This document shows, in pieces, positions 8,173 through 16,797 of a stretch of DNA of 64,000 nucleotides; the first letter of the stretch is position 1; every line of letters starts with the position of its first letter. The notes beneath the pieces are model-generated. The model did no database searches. It saw only the letters and a program-made list of their open reading frames with translations, and was not told the origin of the DNA. This DNA comes from Hyphomonadaceae bacterium UBA5336 (GTDB lineage Bacteria > Pseudomonadota > Alphaproteobacteria > Caulobacterales > Hyphomonadaceae), in assembly GCA_002408125.1 (NCBI GenBank), contig DHQO01000023.1, forward strand, positions 248,001 to 312,000, read 5' to 3'. The position numbers and the translations under genes were made by a program.

Positions 8173-8990
8173 TGCCGGACTGGCTGAGCATCCATCGTGG
8201 CAACAGCCCGTTGATCGTGACCTTTCCCCATACCGGGACCGATATCCCGGCAGAGATTGCAGGCGGGTTTGTCTCTCCGGAAATCGCGCGCAAGGATGCC
8301 GACTGGTATGTCGACCGACTCTATGCTTTTGCAGCCGGATTGGGCGCGACCACGGTGCACACTGCGCTGTCGCGTTCGGTCATCGATGTGAACCGCGATC
8401 CGTCCGGCGCATCGCTCTATCCAGGCCAGACCACAACCGGGCTCTGCCCTATAATGACGTTTGACAATGAGCCCCTCTACAAGGTTGGAATGGAGCCGGG
8501 TGCAGCGGAAATCACCCGCCGCCGCGAGACATACTTCCAGCCCTACCACGACGCCATTGCCGCCGAGATTGCGCGGTTGAAAGCTGAGCATAGCCGCGTG
8601 GTCCTCTATGATGCCCATTCGATTCGGTCTGAGGTGCCGCGCCTTTTCGAAGGGCTGCTGCCCGTCTTCAATATCGGCACCAATTTCGGTCAGACCTGCG
8701 CAGGCAAGCTTGCCGACGCCGTGGAGGAGATCTGCATTGCCTCCGGTGAGCCGACCGTGCGCGACGGGCGTTTCCGGGGCGGCTGGACTGTGCGCCATTA
8801 TGGCCGCCCGCACGAAGATGTGCACGCCATCCAGATGGAACTCGCCGATCGCGGCTATCTCAATGAGCCCGTCGGCCCGGTCACCGCCGAGACCTGGCCC
8901 GTCCCCTATGATCCCGCCCGCGCCGCACCGCTGCAGAGCATTCTGCGCAAGATACTGACCGCTTGCCTCGCCTTTGCCGAGACCGCCTGA
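8172..8990 (+). CDS. hutG: N-formylglutamate deformylase
   Basis: It hydrolyses N-formyl-L-glutamate to L-glutamate and formate, last step of the HutF branch. The 272-residue sequence has the family blocks IVTFPHTGTDIP, DVNRDPSGASLYPGQ with TTGLCP just after, YDAHSIRSEVPRL and a GGWTVRHYGRP stretch, with conserved His/Asp residues suiting a zinc hydrolase. The start overlaps the hutH stop by one base. It is the N-formylglutamate amidohydrolase-fold HutG, not the arginase-fold formimidoylglutamase, consistent with hutF in the divergent arm. Confidence 0.93.
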   Translation: MPDWLSIHRGNSPLIVTFPHTGTDIPAEIAGGFVSPEIARKDADWYVDRLYAFAAGLGATTVHTALSRSVIDVNRDPSGASLYPGQTTTGLCPIMTFDNEPLYKVGMEPGAAEITRRRETYFQPYHDAIAAEIARLKAEHSRVVLYDAHSIRSEVPRLFEGLLPVFNIGTNFGQTCAGKLADAVEEICIASGEPTVRDGRFRGGWTVRHYGRPHEDVHAIQMELADRGYLNEPVGPVTAETWPVPYDPARAAPLQSILRKILTACLAFAETA

Positions 8991-9003
8991 AGGAGCCCGT
9001 GCC

Positions 9004-10668
9004 ATGCCTTACCCTGCCAATATCCGCGAAGTCCGCGCGCCGCACGGCCCGGAGAAGACCGCCGAGACCTGGCAGGGCGAAGCGGCCATGCGCATGCTGA
9101 TGAACAATCTCGATCCGGATGTCGCAGAGCGCCCCGAAGACCTTGTCGTGTACGGAGGGATTGGCCGGGCGGCGCGTAACTGGGAGGCTTTTGACAGGAT
9201 CGTCTCCACGCTCAAGCGCCTGAAAGCCGACGAAACCCTGCTGGTCCAGTCCGGCAAGCCGGTGGGGGTTTTCCGCACCCATGCCGATGCCCCGCGCGTG
9301 CTGATCGCCAATTCCAACCTGGTGCCGAAATGGGCGAACTGGGACCATTTCCACGAGCTCGATAAGAAGGGCCTCATGATGTACGGCCAGATGACGGCCG
9401 GCTCGTGGATCTATATCGGCGCGCAGGGCATCGTTCAGGGCACATACGAGACCTTTGCGGAAATGGGACGCCAGCATTATGACGGCGATCTTACCGGCAA
9501 ATGGCTGCTGACGGCCGGGCTTGGCGGCATGGGTGGGGCCCAGCCGCTGGCGGCCGTGATGGCGGGCGCCTCGTGTCTCGCCGTGGAGTGCCAGCGCTCG
9601 CGCATCGAAATGCGCATGCGCACCGGCTATCTCGACAACTGGACCGAGGATCTCGACGAGGCGCTCGACCGGATCGAGGCCGCCTGCGCGGACGGCACCG
9701 CGGAATCGGTCGGCCTGCTCGGCAATGCCTGCGAGGTGCTGCCGCAGATCCTTGAGCGCGGGCGCTTGCCGGACCTGCTCACCGACCAGACCTCGGCCCA
9801 CGATCCGGTGAACGGCTATCTGCCAAGGGGCTGGGGCGTGGAAGAGTGGCAGGCTGCGCGCGAGAGCGATCCCAAGCGCGTCGAACGCGAAGCCCGCGCC
9901 TCCATGGCGCGGCATGTGTCCACCATGCTGGAGTTCCAGAAACGCGGCGTGCCAACGGTCGATTATGGCAACAATATCCGCCAGGTGGCCTTTGACGAGG
10001 GTGTGGAGAGCGCCTTCGACTTTCCCAGCTTCGTGCCGGCTTATATCCGCCCACTTTTCTGTAGGGGGATCGGCCCGTTCCGCTGGGCGGCGCTGTCGGG
10101 CGATCCGGAAGATATCTTCCGCACCGATGCCAAGGTGAAAGAACTGATGCCGGAGGATGCACACCTTCACAACTGGCTCGACATGGCGCGCGAGCGGATC
10201 CACTTTCAGGGCCTGCCAGCACGCATCTGTTGGGTCGGCCTCGGAGACCGCCACCGGCTCGGCCTTGCCTTCAACGAGATGGTGGCGAGCGGTGAGCTGA
10301 AAGCCCCGGTCGTGATCGGGCGCGATCATCTCGACTCAGGCTCGGTCGCCTCGCCCAACCGCGAAACCGAGGCGATGAAGGACGGCTCGGATGCGGTGTC
10401 GGACTGGCCGCTGCTCAATGCGTTGCTGAACACAGCCTCGGGCGCAACCTGGGTCTCGCTGCACCATGGCGGCGGGGTCGGCATGGGCTATTCCCAGCAT
10501 TCCGGCATGGTGATCTGCTGCGATGGCACCGAGGAGGCCGCTCGCCGCATCGAGCGCGTGCTGTGGAACGACCCGGCCAGCGGCGTCATGCGCCATGCCG
10601 ATGCCGGCTATGAGATCGCCGTGGACTGCGCCCGCGAGCACGGCCTCGACCTGCCGAGCCTTGGCTAG
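9004..10668 (+). CDS. hutU: Urocanate hydratase
   Basis: It converts urocanate to imidazolonepropionate, the second step, with tightly bound NAD+. Seen in the sequence: YGQMTAGSWIYIGAQGI, the NAD-binding LLTAGLGGMGGAQPLA block and the IGRDHLDSGSVASPNRET block near the C-terminus, with the catalytic-site GLGDRHRLGLAFNEM stretch before it. ATG at 9004 has AAGGAG ten bases upstream and begins MPYPANIREVRAP; the open frame runs ten codons further up but lacks a ribosome site. The length is 554 residues. It is the last gene of hutI-hutH-hutG-hutU, with 13 bases between hutG and hutU. Confidence 0.97.
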   Translation: MPYPANIREVRAPHGPEKTAETWQGEAAMRMLMNNLDPDVAERPEDLVVYGGIGRAARNWEAFDRIVSTLKRLKADETLLVQSGKPVGVFRTHADAPRVLIANSNLVPKWANWDHFHELDKKGLMMYGQMTAGSWIYIGAQGIVQGTYETFAEMGRQHYDGDLTGKWLLTAGLGGMGGAQPLAAVMAGASCLAVECQRSRIEMRMRTGYLDNWTEDLDEALDRIEAACADGTAESVGLLGNACEVLPQILERGRLPDLLTDQTSAHDPVNGYLPRGWGVEEWQAARESDPKRVEREARASMARHVSTMLEFQKRGVPTVDYGNNIRQVAFDEGVESAFDFPSFVPAYIRPLFCRGIGPFRWAALSGDPEDIFRTDAKVKELMPEDAHLHNWLDMARERIHFQGLPARICWVGLGDRHRLGLAFNEMVASGELKAPVVIGRDHLDSGSVASPNRETEAMKDGSDAVSDWPLLNALLNTASGATWVSLHHGGGVGMGYSQHSGMVICCDGTEEAARRIERVLWNDPASGVMRHADAGYEIAVDCAREHGLDLPSLG

Positions 10669-11194
10669 CCACCTATTGTGGACAGATTGCTGAAGCTCCA
10701 ATCGCCTTGTGGCGCGCTGATATGGTTGTGAAACTGGGATCGCGTATTTTCCTCCCGCGCGGAATGGGACTCAGCTTTGGATCTTTGTGGCTCAGGTGAT
10801 GGTTCGGCGTTCTCGCGCTGATCGCCATCATTTTGCGCGCCCCCCGTGCTGTGCCCGGGCACGCGCGACTGTGGGTTGAGTTCTGGCTCTGCATGGATGG
10901 TGTAAGGTTGTCTTCGTCGACATCCGCACCAGCAGCGCCGCTCCGCGCTATGACCGGCGCTACCTGCGTGCGGTGACAAGTGCCGGCCATTCCCCGACAT
11001 CCCACCGACGATCTCAGCTTGGCCATGGTGATGCTGCAGACGCGCTGGTGGAGCCGGCTTGCCGAATATGGACGTCTGGGAACAGGAAATAGGAGTCTGC
11101 CCGGGGACGAATCCCTGAACCTGTTGCTTTGGCGTCCCGGGTGGCTTGATCAGAGCGGGTTTCGCATGCCCACTGGGGGCTTGAGTGGTCGCTG
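10669..11194. other. Intergenic stretch without a recognisable gene
   Basis: This stretch lies between hutU and the sigma-factor gene. Short frames exist on both strands, but none shows a domain, signal peptide or ribosome site I could recognise. A weak 4-bp stem (CCAC/GTGG at about 10669-10681) follows the hutU stop. The region probably holds the promoter of the decayed Fec-type locus. It may also contain degraded sequence, given the state of the genes downstream. Confidence 0.5.
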
Positions 11195-11830
11195 ATGTCG
11201 AAGATATTCACCGTATTTCTGGAGCAGGAAGCCATGATCCGTCGGATCATTGCGCGGTACTGTCCGCATCGGGAGGATGTCGAGGAGCTGACCCAGGAGA
11301 CATTCCTGAGGTGCTATGCCGCCGAGAGGAACACGCCGGTGCGGGATCCCCGGCGGTTCCTGTTGAGGGTCGCGCGTAACATCGCCGTCAGCGAAACGCG
11401 CAGACACCGAAACAAGACGACAGATTATCTGGGGGATTCCAGCGCCCTGGACGTCCATACACATGACAGGCAAATCACGCCGGAAAAACAGCTCGATGGT
11501 CGGCAGAAGCTGGCGCTTCTTGCAAAGGCAATTGCAAGTCTGCCGGAAGAGGATCAGGACATCCTGCTCATGAGGAAGATGGAGCATCTCAAGTTCAAGC
11601 AGATCGCGATCCGCATGAATCTGTCAGTCAGCGCGGTGCAGATGTCCCGCTACACCGATATCTCCATCGAGATTCAGGGCGAGGCCCTCGCAGCAACACC
11701 CGTGGCGGGATACTTCCGGACAGGAAAGGTCGATGCACTGCTCGAAGCCCTCGAACTGATGGGCGGCATCGAAATCGAGTGGATTGATGCACGCCATGTC
11801 CGTTTGATATCGTCCGACCTCGAACAATAA
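11195..11830 (+). CDS. FecI-type ECF sigma factor fused in frame to a FecR C-terminal tail
   Basis: Residues 1-148 are an ECF sigma factor. Region 2 is seen in EELTQETFLRCYAA and FLLRVARNIAVSETRRHR, and region 4 in IASLPEEDQDILLMRKMEHL and IAIRMNLSVSAVQ. At about residue 149 the sequence changes to RYTDISIEIQGEALAATPVA with GYFRTGKVDALLEALELMGG soon after, which is the C-terminal domain of FecR-type anti-sigma/signal-transfer proteins. The usual end of sigma region 4 and all N-terminal and membrane parts of FecR are missing. The simplest reading is a deletion that joined fecI to the end of fecR without breaking the frame. The neighbours downstream (STN domain, TonB receptor) complete a Fec-type set and are themselves broken. 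Whether this chimera is functional is doubtful, and no membrane segment remains to receive an outer-membrane signal. Confidence 0.75.
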   Translation: MSKIFTVFLEQEAMIRRIIARYCPHREDVEELTQETFLRCYAAERNTPVRDPRRFLLRVARNIAVSETRRHRNKTTDYLGDSSALDVHTHDRQITPEKQLDGRQKLALLAKAIASLPEEDQDILLMRKMEHLKFKQIAIRMNLSVSAVQMSRYTDISIEIQGEALAATPVAGYFRTGKVDALLEALELMGGIEIEWIDARHVRLISSDLEQ

Positions 11831-11849
11831 AAAAATTTGGAGGAACACG

Positions 11850-12262
11850 ATGCATTCTAGAATCTCAGACGTCCTAATGGGGAAGGCCGTTGTGAGTATC
11901 GCGATCGCGTGCTGAACAGCTGGCCATGTCATGAGGAAACGCGCAGACAAAAACGGGTTCTGCTTGCTCTGTCACAACCTGCCGGTGCTGATACCTCGCA
12001 TGATCGATATGAGTTTCATATCGAGGCGGCGACGCTTGGCCAGGCATTGGAGCAACTTGTCGAGGAGACAGGCCTCCAGCTGCTCTATCCTCATGATCTG
12101 GCCGGAACGACAGGACTGAACCCTGTCATCGGGACGTACACGATCCAGCAGGCGCTCGACCAGTTACAGGCGGGCACCGACCTTTCCAGCGGTCTGACCA
12201 CAAGCGAGGTCATCGTGATCTCGCGGAAGACAGGCGGACAACCGCAGGGAAGGGAGGAAGAA
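11850..12262 (+). pseudogene. STN-domain protein, frameshifted
   Basis: ATG at 11850 follows a good GGAGG and opens a signal-peptide-like start (MGKAVVSIAIAC), but it hits TGA after 21 codons. The continuation is in another frame, from about 11909: LALSQPAGAD followed by a clear secretin/TonB short N-terminal (STN) domain with YEFHIEAATLGQALEQLVEE, LYPHDLAG and IQQALDQLQAGTDL. STN domains receive or transmit the signal between TonB receptor and FecR in surface signalling. The STN frame has no stop of its own before the receptor start, so it now reads through in frame into the receptor. This may originally have been a separate small STN gene or the front of the receptor gene. Confidence 0.65.
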
Positions 12263-12265
12263 CCG

Positions 12266-13552
12266 ATGGGAGTGAACAAGAGAACACTGCTTGGTGCAGC
12301 AGCCGCATTGCTGTTTGGTGGACAGAATGGCGCGCTGGCGCAGACCGCGCCGGACGGGGGCGAAGGGGGACAGGAAGAGGCGAGCCGGCTCAGCCTTGCA
12401 ACGGTGACCGTCACCGCTCAGAAGCGCAGCGAGAGCGCCAATGATGTCGGCATGTCGATCAACGCCTATTCCGGCGAGACGATGGACGATCTCGGCATCG
12501 ACGATGTCGACGATCTTGTCCGCATCGTGCCGGGCTTCAACTACACAAAGAGCAGCTATGGCGCGCCCGTCTACACGATCCGTGGTATCGGCTTCTTCGA
12601 CACCACGCTGGGCGCGTCACCGGCGGTCAGCATCTATGAGGACGAGGTCGGGATTCCCTATCCGGTCATGTCCACCGGCGTTGGCCTGGACCTGGAAAGG
12701 GTCGAGGTCCTCAAGGGCCCGTAGGGGACTCTGTTCGGCCAGAACTCTACCGGCGGGGCGGTCAACTATATCGCCGCCAAACCGCAGTCTGAATTTTGAG
12801 CCGGCCTGGACGCGAGCTATGCGCGCTTCGATCAGGCCAAGCTCGACGGTTATGTTACCGGAGCGCTGGGCGAATCCCTCAATGTACGGGCCGCGTTCCG
12901 CCATGATCATTGGGGCGACTGGCAGGAGAGCTATACGCGCAATGATTCAGGTGGGGAGGCAGACCTGTTTATCGCCCGTTTCCTGCTGGACTGGCAGCTC
13001 GGCGACCGGGCCTCACTTCTGATCAATCTGAACGGCTGGTGGGATGAGTCCGACAATCAGTTCGGCCAGCTTGTTGGGGTCGGTGGGAACCTGGCCCGCC
13101 TCGATCAGAGCGTCATCGACTATCCGCTCTCCCCCGAAACGCCGCAGGCGGCCGACTGGGACGCCGGCCAGGACTTCAGGCGCGATCAGGACTATGTCAA
13201 AGCCTCCGCGCGTCTGGACGTGGATCTCTCAGACAGCACGGTGCTTACCTCCATCACGGCCTACCAGTCGCTTGACCGGGAATCGCTGGTGGATGCCGAC
13301 GGTACGGCGATCACCAATTTCACGATCGAGAACCCCTCCGACATCGAATCCTATTCCCAGGAGCTGAGGGTCAGCCACGAAGCCGAGGATGGGAGCAGCT
13401 TCATCATCGGTGCGAACTACCAGTATGACGATATTGACGAAAACTCGAACGCCACAGCGCCCGTCGCGAGCTTTCCGTTCACCGGCGCTGACGCCATCGG
13501 CACGCAGACGGCGGAGACCATCGCCGTGTTCGGCAATGCAGACTGGTACTGA
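12266..13552 (+). pseudogene. TonB-dependent receptor, two nonsense codons and missing barrel end
   Basis: ATG at 12266 has GGAGG upstream and opens a signal peptide (NKRTLLGAAAALLFGG, then ALAQ). A TonB-box-like stretch and plug follow (LATVTVTAQKRSESANDVGM, YTIRGIGFFDTTLG, ERVEVLKGP). The conserved LKGPQGTLFG is interrupted by TAG at 12722-12724 in place of the glutamine. A second stop, TGA at 12797-12799, follows KPQSEF. Receptor-like coding then continues in the same frame to 13552, where it ends abruptly at FGNADWY; the final third of the barrel (several hundred bases) is absent and a different gene begins three bases later. Two point nonsense changes plus a 3' deletion make this a clear pseudogene. 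The ligand is unknown. Confidence 0.88.
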
Positions 13553-13554
13553 TC

Positions 13555-14491
13555 TTGCGCGGCAGGTCTTCAAGATATGTCCTCGCCGGCCTGGCGGCGA
13601 GCCTGCTCTGCGTATCCGCCCGGTCCCAGGCTCAGGACGGGGCCGCCACATCGGATCTCTGGGTGACGCTTGGAACACAGGCGGGCCCCATCGCAAATTC
13701 CGAACGCTCCCAGCCGGCGAACCTGCTCGTCTCCGGATCGACAATGATCATTGTCGATATCGGGGATGCAACAGTGCAGCAATTGGCCAAGGTGGGAGTT
13801 GGCGTCGCAGACGTGGACGCCGTGGTCATCAGCCATCTGCACTTCGATCATACCGGCGGGCTGTCGGCTTTTCTCGGGCTTCGCTACCAACTCGCGGTCC
13901 AGGAACCAGTGACAGTGTACGGGCCGCCGGGAACGAGCGAGCTGGTCTGCGGGATCGTGGATTCGCTCGGTCCCCTGTCCAGGATCGGTGCCGGATTGGC
14001 GCACAACCGGCCGCCCCCGTCCAGTTCGGTAAAGGTGGTGGAAGTCTCGGCCGACGCCAGCTTCGCCATCGGGGATGTCGACATTTCGACGGTGGAAAAC
14101 ACGCACTACACATTCGTGGACTATGTCGGAGAGAGTCCGGAGCTCTCTCTTTCGATCGCCCTTCCGCAGCCGTGGAGCAACTGGCAGAGGGCGCCGATAT
14201 CCTGATTGCGGAGATGCTCGACATCGACGCGCAGCTTGCTGTGGTTCAGGCGTCACTGGGCGATGCGGTGTCCGGCGAGCGCCTGGACGAGATTGCCATC
14301 CACCTCGATCGGCACCACCTTTCGCCGGCCAGTCTGGGCAGGATGGCTGAGCGGCCGGAGTCGACACACTCATTGTCACGCATATGGGGCCGGGCTTGTC
14401 GGACGTCCCCTCGCTGCTTCGATACAAGGGGGCGATCGATCAAGCCTTCGAGGGCAAGACCTATTTTGCCATCGATCTCGCCAATTATTGA
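13555..14491 (+). pseudogene. Exported metallo-beta-lactamase-fold hydrolase, frameshifted
   Basis: The first frame (TTG at 13555) has a signal peptide (YVLAGLAASLLCVSARSQAQ), LWVTLGTQAGP, LLVSGSTMIIVDIGDA and the metal-binding SHLHFDHTGG, all typical of an RNase Z/AtsA-like MBL fold. Near 14160 the reading must shift to another frame (AAVEQLAEGADILIAEMLDI), apparently with loss of the usual strand containing GDTGP. Near 14350 it must shift again to a third frame (AGVDTLIVTHMGPGLSDVPS ... YFAIDLANY), which ends at TGA 14489-14491. Three successive frames are therefore needed to cover one protein. It directly abuts the truncated receptor, which suggests that the same deletion or rearrangement affected both. 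It converges on tonB. Confidence 0.8.
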
Positions 14492-14509
14492 GCCGGCGGC
14501 CTGCTGCTA

Positions 14510-15268
14510 TCAATGCAGCCGGTAGGCGATCGGCACGGTGAAGATCAGATCGGTCTCGTGCAGGATTTCCGGCGGGGCCGGGAAGGGGGCGGCGCGCTGG
14601 AGCAGTTCCAGCGTCGCCTCGTCCAGTACACGGTGGCCGCAGCTCTGTTCGATGCGCGACTCCAGCAGATTTCCGTCCCGGTCGATGCGAAACCAGACGC
14701 GAACAACCCCCTCCATCCGGCGCGCACGCGCCTGATGGGGGTAGCGCTTGTAGCGCATGAACCAGGCCTGGAGTATGCCGGCGAAGTTCTCCTGTCCTTC
14801 TGCCACGCCGGAGGCCATGCCGAAACGCGCCTCTGGCTGGGCGGCGCCGGGGGAGGGTGCGCTGGGCGTCGGTGCCGGCTCGTGAACGGGCTTGGCTAGG
14901 GGGGCAGGTCCGGCTTCAGGCTCGGTAGGGGCGTCCGTCTCGGCGGTCAGGACGACGGAGTCTTCCATCGGGATGGGCAGAGGCTCGGGTTCCGGCTCTG
15001 GTGGCTCTTCGGCCACGGGCTCGGGCTGGGGGTCTGGCTTCGGGGCTGGTTCGGGCGGTTGAGGGGCTGGTTCCGGGTCCGCCTCCAAAGTCGGTTCGTC
15101 ATTGAGCGGCGCATCCAGCGAGCCCAGAGGCGGAAGCAGCACGTCATACTCCTCAACCTCTCCGGATGGCATTGAAGGCGCGCCGAGGCCCAGCGTGGAC
15201 AGTACGCCGGCATGGGCCGCAACGGCGACGCACAGAGCGCCGCCCCACATGAGCCACTGCACCTTCAT
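14510..15268 (-). CDS. tonB: TonB energy transducer
   Basis: A 252-residue periplasm-spanning protein that carries proton-motive energy from ExbB-ExbD to outer-membrane receptors. It has an N-terminal membrane anchor (residues 5-28), then a long Pro/Glu-rich spacer from about residue 45 to 145 with repeated PEPxP units. The C-terminal domain follows (YKRYPHQARARRMEGVVRVW ... VLDEATLELLQRAAPFPAPP). It is the last gene of the run exbB-exbD-exbD-tonB; its start overlaps the stop of the second exbD by four bases. It probably serves the adjacent Fiu-like receptor and perhaps the other receptors in the window. Confidence 0.93.
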   Translation of the reverse strand: MKVQWLMWGGALCVAVAAHAGVLSTLGLGAPSMPSGEVEEYDVLLPPLGSLDAPLNDEPTLEADPEPAPQPPEPAPKPDPQPEPVAEEPPEPEPEPLPIPMEDSVVLTAETDAPTEPEAGPAPLAKPVHEPAPTPSAPSPGAAQPEARFGMASGVAEGQENFAGILQAWFMRYKRYPHQARARRMEGVVRVWFRIDRDGNLLESRIEQSCGHRVLDEATLELLQRAAPFPAPPEILHETDLIFTVPIAYRLH

Positions 15269-15687
15269 TGTGTATCGCTCACGGCTTGAGTTGCCAGCTT
15301 CACGCGCGTTACGCCGGCGCTTCTCAGCACATCCATGACGGCGATAATGTCCACCGTATCGGCGCCCCGGTCGGCAACGATCCGGACAAGAGCCTCCGGG
15401 GTGTCGGCGATATGAGCTGCGAGGCGCGCTTGCAATGCTTCTGTATCGGTTTCGCCATCGCCCAGGGCGACCGTACCGTCTGCGGCGACATAGATCTGAA
15501 GCGCCTCGGAGACCGCCGGCGCTTCGGCTGTCGATTGCGGGGGCGTGACCTCGAACGGGTCCGGCTCGCGGATGATCCCGGCCACAAGAAAGAAGATCAG
15601 CAACAGGAACACGACATTGATGAGCGGCATGATCCGGTCATCAATGCTCGGCTGCTGGGTCGGCTGGGAGAGCTTTGACAGTTTCAT
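15265..15687 (-). CDS. exbD: ExbD-family protein with Asn in place of the membrane Asp
   Basis: A 140-residue ExbD/TolR-type protein with one N-terminal membrane helix (MPLINVVFLLLIFFLVAG, residues 20-37) and a periplasmic domain. The key aspartate of ExbD, usually in PLIDV and needed for proton use, is asparagine here (Asn24). The preceding ExbD keeps the Asp, so the two may form a mixed complex with one catalytic and one structural subunit. Its start overlaps the upstream exbD by four bases, and it overlaps tonB in the same way. The PLINV version occurs in other paired ExbD systems, so this is probably a stable subtype rather than decay. Confidence 0.88.
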   Translation of the reverse strand: MKLSKLSQPTQQPSIDDRIMPLINVVFLLLIFFLVAGIIREPDPFEVTPPQSTAEAPAVSEALQIYVAADGTVALGDGETDTEALQARLAAHIADTPEALVRIVADRGADTVDIIAVMDVLRSAGVTRVKLATQAVSDTQ

Positions 15688-16082
15688 TCCCCAGCCCTTC
15701 CGCGGATGAGGGACAGGGGGCCGAGGTCTGCGGCGCGGGCGATATCCATCACCGCAACCGTATCGTCGAGCGGCACACCCGGCACGACCTCGATGATCAC
15801 GCCGTCGGTCTCGCGGGGCTGTTCGGCCAGAACTTCTGCCAGTGCTTCTACCGGGACAGGTGCGCCATTGACCTGAAGTCCGGCGCCGTCGAGTCGGATG
15901 CGGAGGATGTCGGTAGGGTCGGCAGCCGACGGCGCGGTGGACGGCGTAGACACGTCCACCGCCGTGCGCTCGACAAAGGTCGAGGTCAGCATGAAGAAGA
16001 GCAGCAGGATGAACACCACATCAATGAGCGGTGTCAGTCCGATGCGGGCCTTCGACCTAGGCGCTGACAGAGCGAGCTTCAT
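15684..16082 (-). CDS. exbD: ExbD biopolymer transport protein (canonical)
   Basis: A 132-residue protein with the expected single membrane helix (TPLIDVVFILLLFFML, Asp21) and a small periplasmic domain. The membrane aspartate that relays protons is present. It works with ExbB to energise TonB. The start lies inside the end of exbB (26-base overlap), and the stop overlaps the second exbD by four bases, indicating a tightly coupled unit. Confidence 0.93.
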   Translation of the reverse strand: MKLALSAPRSKARIGLTPLIDVVFILLLFFMLTSTFVERTAVDVSTPSTAPSAADPTDILRIRLDGAGLQVNGAPVPVEALAEVLAEQPRETDGVIIEVVPGVPLDDTVAVMDIARAADLGPLSLIRGRAGE

Positions 16083-16767
16083 TGGACACGCTTTCGGAGT
16101 GGGTCGACAGATCCGGAGAGAAGACGCAGGTCACGGCATCTTCCATGCGCCAGGCGATTTGGCTGATTGTGCGGTCGAACCAGTTCGCGATCGCCACCAC
16201 CGGGATGGCTACGATCAGTCCGGCAGCCGTGGTCAGCAGCGCCGCCCAGATGCCCCCCGACAGCACGGACGGATCGACATTCCGGCCCGCTGCCTCCATG
16301 GCCTGGAAAGCCGTGATCATGCCGAGCACCGTACCGAGCAGGCCGAGCAGGGGCGCGAGCGAGCCGATCAGTTCGAGCAGACCGAGATGGGCCCGCAGCG
16401 CGCCGATTTCCGCCGTTGTGATCCGCTCGACCTCCTCGCGGGTTTCCGCCTCGGTGACATCCTTGCGCAGGGATCCGCGAATGGCTGCCGCCATGGCGCG
16501 GGCGGCCGGATCTTTCGCCCCTTGTGTCGAGGCCAGGGCTTCCTGGGGATGGCCTTGCCGTACAAGGGTCACCGCACGTTCGACATGCTTTTTGCGGAAA
16601 ACCCCTGCGGCGACGAACTGCGAAAGTTTGTAGAGAATAACGGTCAGCGCCAGCACGGACATGGCGATCAGCAGCATGACCACCGGTCCGCCGGCGAGAA
16701 TGAGGTCGAAAGGGCCGTTGACTGTGGCGGCCGCGGCGGCGGGCGTTTCGCTCAGAGTGTTTTCCAC
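16057..16767 (-). CDS. exbB: ExbB (MotA/TolQ/ExbB proton channel)
   Basis: A 236-residue inner-membrane protein with three hydrophobic segments: about residues 20-45, 130-155 and 170-195. The family hallmark LELIGSLAPLLGLLGTVLGM, followed by ITAFQ, is present, as is the last helix with IWAALLTTAAGLIVAIPVVA. It forms the proton channel with ExbD. The gene lies 30 bases downstream of the PiuC-like hydroxylase in the same direction, so receptor, hydroxylase and energising complex probably share one transcript from the iron-box promoter near 19.8 kb. Confidence 0.94.
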   Translation of the reverse strand: MENTLSETPAAAAATVNGPFDLILAGGPVVMLLIAMSVLALTVILYKLSQFVAAGVFRKKHVERAVTLVRQGHPQEALASTQGAKDPAARAMAAAIRGSLRKDVTEAETREEVERITTAEIGALRAHLGLLELIGSLAPLLGLLGTVLGMITAFQAMEAAGRNVDPSVLSGGIWAALLTTAAGLIVAIPVVAIANWFDRTISQIAWRMEDAVTCVFSPDLSTHSESVSNEARSVSA

Positions 16768-16797
16768 GCGATGGATCTTTCAGGTTTCAGGCCGGGT

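Noticed and set aside
8881..10329. Minus-strand open frame of 482 codons
   Set aside because: It is antisense to hutU, a highly conserved gene; His/Arg-rich shadow composition.
10665..11026. Minus-strand frames of 111-117 codons after hutU
   Set aside because: Two overlapping frames of similar length with low-complexity Arg/Ser/His content and no family resemblance.
13389..14525. Plus-strand open frame of 378 codons as one gene
   Set aside because: It joins an off-frame part of the dead receptor with a middle piece of the frameshifted metallo-beta-lactamase; only the segment near 14160-14350 is real coding remnant.
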